Assembly (NCBI GenBank): GCA_023055505.1
Contig: JALIRH010000027.1
Coordinates: forward strand, 1,934,501-1,998,500
Source of the DNA: Callipepla californica brunnescens
Taxonomy: Eukaryota; Chordata; Aves; Galliformes; Odontophoridae
Length of the DNA stretch: 64,000 bases
Reading direction: 5' to 3'
The translations under genes and the position numbers were made by a program. Below the pieces are notes generated by a model. The model was not told the DNA's origin. It saw only the letters and a list, made by a program, of their open reading frames with translations, and did no database searches. Shown piece after piece: positions 37,908-46,762 of this stretch (within the stretch, counting starts at the first letter, position 1; every line of letters begins with the position of its first letter).

Positions 37908-38288
37908 AGGCTTTGGGTCCTCGCGAAGCAGACAAACTGGTGCCAACGTGCGCGGCTGCCGTTGCTGCTGAGGAGGCGGCTTTGCGAACGGCGGAGAGGA
38001 GCGGGGAGGAAGAGCCGGCAGCGACTTCTCGCACACGGACGGACGGCGAGGAGCGGCAGCGGCGGGCGCGACTCGCAACAAAAAGAGGCAGCGGTCTGCT
38101 CAGCGCGGAGAGAAGCGGCGGCTGCGGCACGGTTTTGGAGCGGCTCCACCGGGAGAGCTTTCCTCCAGCAGCTCGCGAGGAGCGGGGCCGGCTGTGCCCG
38201 CGGGGCCGGGGCTGCGTGCGGCGGTGCGGGAGCGGAGCGGAGCCCCGCACGGACAGGCGGTCCGGGATATCCGCGTCCAAGTTTTCTG

Positions 38289-38327
38289 ATGCATTTGCTC
38301 GCACCTTCTTCCCCCGCTGCTCGGTGA
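38289..38327 (+). CDS. Upstream ORF in NOG leader (12 codons, proximal)
   Basis: ATG at 38289 opens MHLLAPSSPAAR and closes with TGA at 38325-38327, 45 bases before the noggin ATG. It is very likely inside the mature 5' leader because it is so close to the start codon. Its initiation context (T at -3, C at +4) is weak, so leaky scanning is expected. A peptide function is not implied. Confidence 0.45.
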   Translation: MHLLAPSSPAAR

Positions 38328-38341
38328 ACCCAGCCCCCCTT

Positions 38342-38357
38342 CCCCCCCCCCCCCCCC
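38342..38357 (+). repeat. 16-base C homopolymer just before NOG start
   Basis: Uninterrupted C run ending 15 bases upstream of the noggin ATG, followed by AGCGG. The length may vary between individuals or be a sequencing artefact. Confidence 0.9.
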
Positions 38358-38372
38358 AGCGGTCTCCCAAGG

Positions 38373-39044
38373 ATGGATCATTCCCAGTGCCTTGTGACTA
38401 TATACGCCGCGGCGGTGCTGCTGGGGCTCCGGCTGCAGCAGGGCTCCTGCCAGCACTACCTGCACATCCGCCCGGCTCCCAGCGACAACCTGCCCCTGGT
38501 GGATCTAATCGAGCACCCGGACCCTATCTTTGACCCCAAGGAGAAGGATCTTAACGAGACCTTGCTAAGGAGCCTCATGGGAGGACACTTCGACCCTAAC
38601 TTTATGGCTATTTCCCTGCCCGAGGACCGGCTCGGGGTAGACGATCTGGCCGAGCTGGACTTGCTGCTGCGGCAGAGACCCTCGGGAGCGATGCCCGGCG
38701 AAATCAAGGGGCTGGAGTTCTACGACGGGCTGCAGCCGGGCAAGAAGCACAGGCTGAGCAAGAAGCTGCGCAGGAAGCTGCAGATGTGGCTCTGGTCCCA
38801 GACCTTCTGCCCGGTCCTATACACGTGGAACGATCTCGGCAGCCGCTTTTGGCCCCGCTACGTCAAAGTGGGCAGCTGCTACAGCAAGAGGTCTTGCTCG
38901 GTCCCAGAAGGCATGGTGTGCAAACCTGCCAAGTCCGTGCATTTAACCATCCTGAGGTGGCGGTGCCAGCGGCGGGGCGGGCAGCGGTGCACGTGGATCC
39001 CCATCCAGTACCCCATCATCGCGGAGTGCAAGTGCTCCTGCTAG
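38373..39044 (+). CDS. NOG: Noggin, secreted BMP antagonist
   Basis: Intronless 223-codon frame. Noggin binds BMP dimers outside the cell and blocks both receptor sites; it acts in axis, neural, somite, limb and joint patterning. Visible features: signal peptide at about 1-26 (hydrophobic core [10 protein letters not shown], cleavage before [12 protein letters not shown]); the N-terminal clip segment [15 protein letters not shown]; an N-glycosylation site at N61-E-T; a basic heparin-binding stretch at 124-135 ([12 protein letters not shown]); and a C-terminal cystine-knot domain with nine cysteines (146, 169, 175, 183, 198, 206, 219, 221, 223), ending CKCSC with the last Cys for dimerisation. 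The start is supported by A at -3 and G at +4. It is nine residues shorter than the 232-residue human protein; the glycine-rich linker near residue 80 is missing. Confidence 0.98.
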   Translation: MDHSQCLVTIYAAAVLLGLRLQQGSCQHYLHIRPAPSDNLPLVDLIEHPDPIFDPKEKDLNETLLRSLMGGHFDPNFMAISLPEDRLGVDDLAELDLLLRQRPSGAMPGEIKGLEFYDGLQPGKKHRLSKKLRRKLQMWLWSQTFCPVLYTWNDLGSRFWPRYVKVGSCYSKRSCSVPEGMVCKPAKSVHLTILRWRCQRRGGQRCTWIPIQYPIIAECKCSC

Positions 39045-39174
39045 GGCTGCGGCTCCAGGGGACCTTTGCTGCCACAGAAATAACAGAGACACTGCTTAAG
39101 GTTAACGTTGTCATGCACTGTAACGTGTAGGAGAATGTATATTGTGTGTATATATGGCACCGTTTTAATATACT

Positions 39175-39180
39175 ATTAAA
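39175..39180 (+). terminator. Candidate proximal NOG poly(A) signal (ATTAAA)
   Basis: ATTAAA about 130 bases after the stop codon, in the context TACTATTAAAAGG. Use is uncertain. Confidence 0.35.
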
Positions 39181-39365
39181 AGGTCAGTATTATACGTGAA
39201 ATAATCAGCGTCTACTGTATTTTTAAGACTATTACCCTGATCGTTGCTAATGGATCTTTTTTTTTTTCTTTTTTCTTTTTTTTTTTTTTTTGGTATTTAT
39301 ATTCCAGAGAGAAGTTGCTTCGCTTTGGCGAAGTCGGTTTGTTGTCGTTGCTGTTGTTGTTTTTT

Positions 39366-39371
39366 AATAAA
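39366..39371 (+). terminator. Candidate NOG poly(A) signal (AATAAA)
   Basis: Canonical AATAAA in TTTTTAATAAAAGG, 320 bases after the stop codon. Confidence 0.45.
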
Positions 39372-39651
39372 AGGATTAAAAAAAAAATACAAACCAAACT
39401 TTTTGATAAGAAAACGATTTAAAGCTATTTTCCATTATTCGGAAAGCGTGTTGGTGTTCGGATTTTTTTTGTTTGTTTGTTTGTTTTTGGGTTTTTTTTC
39501 CTTCTTCTTATGGACTTTAGGTTAAAAAGCAAACGCCTAGAGCACAATGTTACTGTAAATAGAGAGAACAGTTTGAGTGACCGAATTCTATGTAAATGAA
39601 GAGTATCTGCTATTTATTCTTTCTATCCGTGTAGTCGAAGCGCAGCGCAGA

Positions 39652-39657
39652 ATTAAA
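39652..39657 (+). terminator. Likely distal NOG poly(A) signal (ATTAAA)
   Basis: ATTAAA followed at about 20-45 bases by a GT-rich stretch (GCGGTGCGGTGCTGTTTGCTG), a good downstream element. The sequence changes sharply from AU-rich to CpG-rich just after it, consistent with the transcript end. Confidence 0.55.
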
Positions 39658-39689
39658 AGTCAACCACTAAAACACGAGAGCGGTGCGGT

Positions 39690-40270
39690 GCTGTTTGCTG
39701 TCCGGCGCGGCCGCTCCGGGCTTTTGTCGCCGCTTTGACATTTCATTTACAACGGGACACGTGTCTTTCACACCTACCATTGTGCTGAAACTTGACCCTT
39801 GGGCTTTGGGGGGGGGTTTGCAGCGCAGACGCGTTATTAGACGGCTCCTGGGACGGCCTCGCACGTCCTTCCCCGACCGGCGACGGTCGCCCTCGCAGCC
39901 CATTAACTCCGGGCACCCGCCGACCCCACACTGATCCCCCACCGGGCCCGGGCAGGGCATCCACAGCCCCGCAGTGCTGTACGGCTGTATCACGGCACGG
40001 CACTGCCCGCATCCCCCCCACCCCAAACCCACCCCCCCACCCCCCCCCCCCCTACCCCTCCGGGACCCGGCGGTTGTATCTCATAGATACCGTCTGCGAA
40101 AACAAACGCTCCACGTGTTCCTCCGAGGCGCCGTGACAGTGCAGAACGCCTTTTCCTTATTTATCTTGGAGTCAAAAAGCTCTCTTTTTTTTTTAACTCC
40201 CAGGGAATCCGTGCTAATCATTCCGAAGCCGCGTGTCTCCGGCTGACGGAGCCCAGCCCTGCTTTCCCCG
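39690..40270. promoter_or_regulatory. CpG-rich stretch downstream of NOG
   Basis: CpG density rises again (GCGCGGCCGCTCCGG near 39705, many CGG/CCG) and falls after about 40270. C-homopolymers occur at about 40040-40051 and 40309-40321. No ORF with family resemblance. It may be a shore of the NOG island or a separate regulatory island. Confidence 0.5.
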
Positions 40271-43200
40271 GCTCTGAGCTCGCCTATCTCCCATTGCGTA
40301 TTCATCCTCCCCCCCCCCCCCTCACTCTCTCGGTGCGTTTTGCCGTCCGTCTCTTTGCTTTTAATTTCAATACTTTAGGGGAAAAAAAAAAAAAAAAAAA
40401 AAGAAAAATCAGATCATTGGGACATTTCGGGTATTCATTAACCTAGTGAAGAGGAACAGAGGCATTATTACTCACATAGAAGGCACCCTGCCCCCATGTC
40501 TATCTAAGGGTTCATTGTAAAAGGATTAAAAGTTAAAGACCTTCATCTTATGATTCTTTCATTTAATCTTCGTGGCGCCTGAAAGACATGCTGGATGGAT
40601 GATCACATTTAAAATATTCCTAATGTCGGCTACCTTAGGACTCCAGGCAGGGCAAACAAACGTAATTTATTTCCAGAAGAAAGGGGATATTGAGATGTTT
40701 AAGTTTATGAACCACCATTACCATGTATATTTGTTAGGTTCTGACAAATACCCAAATAACATTAAAATCAGCCATTCATCACATATGAATTTATGCAAAA
40801 CCTTCTATGCCTGGGGCCAATGTTTTTTTAGACAGAGTTTCACTTGCAAGAAAAAAAAAAAAAAAAAAGGTTTATTTAAAAAAAAAAAAAAAGCCAAAAG
40901 CAAGAGTTTTTCATGACTGGTAAACACGAGAATTATGTGAACAGAAACTATTTCATGCTGGGATGGCAGCCAGCGACTCGGGAATGTCAACAAAAGTTCT
41001 CCGAAGGTTGAAAATGTCACTGGATTACAATACAAGGTCCTTTGCCCCATTAGCAAACGGTACTGAAGTAATATTCCCACTGCTGGCGAGGGACAGAACC
41101 CTCCCTGCCTGATGTGGGAGCACACAGACCTGAAGGTGCTGAGGATGCTGAGTGTGGGGCTGTGCGTGGGTCTGTGGGGCATGTGGAGCTGGCTGTCCCC
41201 ATCCCACAGGCACTGCAGTCAGGGCAGCACGTGCACTCTGTGCCTCCTGAGCTGGCGATGCCCCAGGAAGAATCTATATAGTCATATTTCCAGCTAAAAA
41301 AAAAAAGAAATCGCATTTCGCCCTCCACCAGGCACGTGATTTTTATTATTGTTTTTAAAGAAGTAACTAAATTTTGTCAGCTGGTGGAGCAAAAATAAAC
41401 TAGCCGTTGTCGGTGTTGTTTCTGGTCAGGTTCACTTTCTGGTCCTCCTGCCCCAGTGTTGAAATGTTTGGCTTGTAGTGGAAGTGTTTCAAGCCAAACA
41501 AATAAAATAGCTTTCTGGTGAATGTTTCTATGCAAATCTTTTTAATATTAGATTTTGTAATATGTTTTTAGAACAAAATTGAATTATGGCTCTTTTAAAT
41601 GGAAATCAATTCATAACGCGGCCAATTTTGGTTTGCTCATCTTTGTAGTGGCACCGTAAGACCTCACAGAGACCACTGTGGGGAAGAAATACGAAGGGAA
41701 AGGCTGACGTTGAGCTTGTCCTGCTCTTAGGTTTCTTCTTTTGCAACGTTAGTGCCTTAAAGTGTAAGACTGGAAAGGTGAATTCGCATCCACCTCTGGC
41801 CCAACATGAGCAACCTCAGGTGAGTTTTTTAACGTGTGCACAACACAGCCCCTGTGAGGAGTGCAGGTCTTCAGCCTCCCTGTTGGCACCGTTGGCTGCA
41901 CCCAGCTCCGTCTGCTTTTGCTCACCACGTGTTGATTCAGAGCCTGGTGCAGCAAGGCCCCGTGGTCAAGGTGATTCCTCGGTGGCCTTGGATTTAGCAT
42001 CTAAAGAGTTCTCTCTCTCGTGCCACTGAAGTATGGGGCCCTCACGTGAAAAAAATGCATTTGATTTCTTTTGTCCTTTTCAAAATACCATCACGGAGAT
42101 ACATTCTTGAGATTGCACGAGAGCATGGTGCATCGCAAAAACAGCCGCAGCTAGAAATGAGAGCAGCGGTGTTTGTGTAAACACTGGACAAGATTTTCCT
42201 CTCCCATAGTTTTAATCGAGAAATAACCTTAATTCAGTAATGCCAACAGCTGTTAAAAAATTCCTAGCAGTTCACTTTACTTGTGTTGTGTTATATAAAT
42301 GTAATCTGCACCATGCTGGTTGGATCTTGGATCCATTATGAACAAGATATTCCGGGTCGGAGATTTGCCAGGAGCCTTCATTGGAAGTTGAAATAAATAT
42401 AATGACGTAATCACGTAACGTAACATCATCGCTTTCAAGGTAAGCCAAACCAGAGGTATGCTGGCAGGGGAATGCTGCCACCTGGTAGAGCCACGCTAGG
42501 AATAGATACGATACTCTCATCGCATGGGGAGGAGAATAGCCACACTCTTCCTGGAGTGCCCACAAGGATCCTGCAGTCTTTCTGTGCGCGTAACTCCTCC
42601 GGGAGCCCTGCTGCACACGAGAGCTGCAGAATCTGTGTCAATGCTCTCTTTTGAGGGAGCAGCTACAGCAAATTTTGAAGAGACCCTTTCATTCCCCCTT
42701 CCACACTCCCAGACCAAGCGAGAAACTCCAATGGTTAAAAGGAAAGGGATGAATACGTTCACTTGAAACAACTGTTGGAATGGTTCAGAGAGGGACAGAA
42801 ATATTCAGGAACCAAATCGAAGGCTCTAAATCCTTGGATGTGTTACTGGAGGATGGGCAGCTCACAGCCATCTTTCAGGAAGGCTGGGTACCTGTGTGTT
42901 GCCAGTAGGTCTGCTGCAGGGAACAGCTGCTGTGTAGGTGATGTGCTTTCTGAAGAGTGGGAGAGCAATGACACTGGAAGAGAAATCTGTACGGGTGACA
43001 TTTTGGAGGAGCTGCAGAGATGACACCATTGGCCTCTAGCTCTCAGTGGTTACTTCAGGTGGAAACCAGCTGCAGGCAGACGTTCTGGGGGTCACTGTCT
43101 GTGCCTTCTGCCTTGTTAAGCATGTATCAGGGCCACACCAACCTGTGCATGTGCTTCAGCCATGCAGCTGTCCCCGTAAGGGAGCCCAGCAGTGTGCAGA

Positions 43201-46200
43201 TGCAGTGATGCAAGAGCCATCACTGAGCTAAAGCCAGCAGCACCGACCGAATGCACTCAGGTCTCAGCTCTGCACCGAGACAGACATTCCCCAGGACTCA
43301 CATCTCTCCCTCAGAGAGCCCAGGAGCAGGAGCTGCATCAGATAATCAAAACAGAGTTTGAAAATAGGTTTCACACTCCCTCAGTAGTTGTTTTTTCTTT
43401 TTTTTTTTCCCCCTCCTGAGAGGGGGAGTGGCAAGACTCCCATCACAAAGAACGTTACTCAGAACCAGAACAGATCTTAAGGCACAACACTAAAAACCTG
43501 TATGCAATGCAGAAGGACTGGGTGGCTCGAGGGATTGGTAATGGTATAAAGAGCTTTTCACCACTAGGCTTCTGGCTTCGGTCCAGAGGTAGTAACTGAA
43601 AGCCACAGTCATCTGATGCCTGCATCGTGGGCTGTGCAAAATGAGTTGTTGGTCTCTGCGTAGATCCTACCAAGCGGGATCCAGATCACAAAGCCACCAC
43701 CAGAACTGACATTCTTGCTATGTTTCTCAATCAATAGAGCAAAATGAAACGGGAGTGAGGACATTTGATCTGTGTTCATGATTCAGGAGCAATAAGGGTG
43801 TATTGTTTGGGGGGTTTTGTTTGTTTGCTTGGGCAGCGTGTCTAACACGGGAGAATGTAAGCAGTATAGCCCCTTGTATGGATACAACGCTAATAGTATG
43901 TAGCATTTTCCCTCTGGCACAGTAGTATCTTTATACTTGAGCTACACCTGGCATCCTTTTACCTGGCTTGGGTGCAAAACCCAGCTCCAGAGGAAGATGC
44001 ATCAAATGCAAGGGCCTGCAAGGGAATGCCCGCTGCACGGCGTGGTTTTTCCATTATTTTCCAGGAAATTTCTCTTACTCCTGATGGTGTGGATGCATTC
44101 TGCTCACTGGGTTGGTCTGCTTCAGTCGAGGCAGTGCAACGTTCCAGGCTTCGAGGCTCCCCTTTCACAGGACCCCAGTCATGCAGCTCTTTGAACACTC
44201 CTTTCACTGAACAAAGGATGGAGCAGCCTGTGGTTCAGGATGTGCTTGCCAAAGCTGCGGTGTAGGATCTGTTCTGTGCACTAAAAGAATCCAGCACCTT
44301 TTCTCAGGGGGATACAAACTGATGTTCATTTCGAGTATTAGGAAAAAGCACATAAACCCGACACATTTATACAGGGATTGGGGTAATCACTCCTCTGTTT
44401 CAAAATGAACTTTCTGGTATTCCAAGCACTTCACAATATTGTCTGTGAGTGAAAAATGCCCTGAAAATAATTTTCCTTCACTCCCACTCCTATTTTGTTT
44501 GGACCCTTAGAGATACCACATATCTGGTCAGCTTTACTTTGCCCTTTGCATGGATTTGTTCCTCCAAGGGCACTGATTTCTTTCATACAGCAACAGAATG
44601 CTGGAAAGTATTCCATAAATAGGATTTCAAACATGCATAAATTGACTGAGGGACTTCACAGAGCAGTGAGGACAACAGAAATCGCATCTTTCAAAACGGA
44701 GTGGATTTCCAAGTTCAGCGTGTCCTTTTGGAAGAAGTGGCTAACATTTTGTTTTGGAGGCACACTTGCACAATAAGTGAGGTCATTGACTTGAACGTTG
44801 AAGCTCTTGTAAATAAGCCTTACTATCTTAGCTATAATCAAATCCTAAATTGAGTGTTAGGTTGCAGATCTTTTTTGTGGCCTTAGGAACTTGCAGGTAG
44901 CTGCCCTCTGGCTGTGTCTGCTCACAGGCTGTTGGCTTCAGGTGGAGTGATATGCCCCTTTCTCTGGATAGCTTACTGGGCCCAGATCTTATGCTGTATG
45001 TGGACACAGTGGAGCATTCCCAACCCGTTAGCTGAGAATTCACCTAGATTCACCAGGAGCTGTGCAAAGAAGGCAGTGCTGTGGGACCACCATGCCAGGG
45101 GCAGTTACACTGTGCTAAACTGTGTGCAGAAGCACAGGGCACGTTGGTCTGAGCCCACAGAACACTGAGCACACACCGGGGTCCAGGCTCAGCACTCCTT
45201 CCAGTGACTGATCTCCACCTGGATGAGCAAACCCTGCTGGTGAACACCTCTGTGGTGCAGGTCAATGCTGAGCACCCACACCAGAGCATCCCGGGGGAGC
45301 CGAGAGCAGCCTGGGTGTTCAGGGGAGGGCTGTTGTACCTAACCAGGAACAGCTGAGTGTTGTGGTTTGTATAAACTGTTTGCCATGTATGTGTGGCATG
45401 TGGCAGTAAATGAAACACTTACTTTAAAACTTATTGAAGTTCTTTCAGCAAAAAAATTAATGTGGGGTCGGCTTTTATGCTTTGTTTCAAATGAAGCAGA
45501 GATTTATACACCTTATTATCCTAATTTTTTTCCAGACACTGCCCTGAATATCTTTCATATCTTATGGGAAATTAAATATCAGAGTTTTTAGAGAGATCAT
45601 TTTTAATTTCCCATCCATGGTACAAACAAAAAAAAAAAAAAAAAAAGGGTAAGTCTAATGAAGTGGCATGTAGTCAAATGTTCAGACTGTAATCATCCAC
45701 AAAATATTTAAAGCAATCTGAATGAAACTTTTCAGACAGCCAGACTGGGCTCCTCTGACGTTGCAGCTTCTGAGAGATGCCAACAGACTTTCAGGCTAAC
45801 GTTCTCAGCTCCGGGCGCCTAACATCAGGCACAGACAGACACCTACAGGGGGAGAACGCTATGGTTTGAGTTTTGATGCTGAAACTCACACATCCCAGAA
45901 GGAGACAATGATTATATTCCACGCAGTGAGGAAGAGCAGACGTAGCCTTCCTGCTACAGGTATTTTTTTTTCCCAGCCACAGCTGACACAGATAGATGCG
46001 CATTGAAAAGGTGTCATTTAGGTACATAGCTTTCCTAGGAGCTGCAGAGAAACCCATTTTCATATCTGCCTGCTCTGAACTTATGAGAAGAAGGACTTGG
46101 AGCTTCTCACAGGCAAGAGAAATGCTGAAGCAAAGTAATTGGATTCTAAGCCATGTCTTCTGGAAGGGTGGACTTAAAGGAGAAAAGGGAGGATGGGGGA

Positions 46201-46600
46201 GGCAGAGTTAAGGCAGCATTCCCCTCTCTTCACTTTTTCCCCTCCTGCTGCCTCCCACTGAGGGCGATGCTGTCACAAGCTGAGTCCCCTCCCTTCTTCA
46301 CTCCAGCTCTCCCTCAGCCCCTGCAGAGGCAATGGATAAATGTATTGACTTCGATACCACTATTTTATGGCAATCAAAGATCTCAATCTGCTTATAAAAC
46401 AAAGGAAGTATTTTCAGAAGTCTTGCTTTCTACTTCTTGCTGACAAAAATCTTTCTGCTTTTAGCACAGTAAATAGGTGTCGCTGAAGTTTCCCTTTGTC
46501 TGTTAGTGCACCTCTCCTAAAGGTGGCCATCATATTGTTTTGACCAAAGAGCAGAGATCTGATGAAATTGCAGGCTTTCTTTGGTCGGTTTAAAAGTAAA
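40271..46600. other. Intergenic region downstream of NOG, part 1
   Basis: No exon is supported. Poly(A) runs at about 40381-40402 and 40851-40868. Repeat-free AT-rich stretches at 40.42-40.80 kb and 41.34-41.65 kb (with an ATGCAAAT octamer at 41530-41537) look like possible noncoding regulatory DNA. Confidence 0.5.
41465..41500. repeat. Perfect 11-bp inverted repeat next to AATAAA
   Basis: Left arm 41465-41475 (TGTTTGGCTTG), 14-base loop, right arm 41490-41500 (CAAGCCAAACA), directly followed by AATAAA at 41501-41506. Confidence 0.85.
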
Positions 46601-46626
46601 AGCAAAGTGTGGCTTTCTTTTCTTCT

Positions 46627-46762
46627 CTTTTCTTTTCTTTTCTTTTCTTTTCTTTTCTTTTCTTTTCTTTTCTTTTCTTTTCTTTTCTTTTCTTTTCTTT
46701 TCTTTTCTTTTCTTTTCTTTTCTTTTCTTTTCTTTTCTTTTCTTTTCTTTTCTTTTCTTTTC
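46627..46762 (+). repeat. (TTTTC)n pentanucleotide microsatellite
   Basis: 136 bases of uninterrupted CTTTT units, about 27 copies, with a less regular TTTCTTTTCTTC lead-in from 46613. The minus strand reads as (GAAAA)n, which produces the artefactual Lys/Arg/Glu ORFs there. Confidence 0.98.

Larger units (their letters stand above)
36990..38420 (+). promoter_or_regulatory. NOG: NOG promoter CpG island and leader
   Basis: CpG dinucleotides become abundant from about 36990 and are extremely dense at 37250-37640 and 37900-38340, with many CCGCC/GGCGG boxes. This is typical of a developmental-gene CpG-island promoter. There is no clear TATA box at the expected distance. The exact transcription start cannot be read. 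The island is broken by a G15 run (37660-37674) and a 32-base T run (37803-37834). Confidence 0.8.
39045..39680 (+). other. NOG: NOG 3' UTR
   Basis: AU-rich sequence after the noggin TAG, with TATTTAT-type elements (near 39294 and 39611), T-rich runs, and (GTTT)n at about 39471-39486. Such elements are common in short-lived mRNAs of signalling regulators. The distal end is placed after ATTAAA at 39652. Confidence 0.7.

Noticed and set aside
37234..38533. Several 100-200-codon ORFs on both strands across the NOG CpG island
   Set aside because: These are Arg/Ala/Pro/Gly-rich translations caused by GC-rich composition, where stop codons are rare. None resembles a protein family, and they overlap the promoter, leader or noggin frame.
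42272..42616. 114-codon minus-strand ORF with a hydrophobic segment
   Set aside because: The protein has no family resemblance and several overlapping frames are open in the same place; no promoter or splice evidence.
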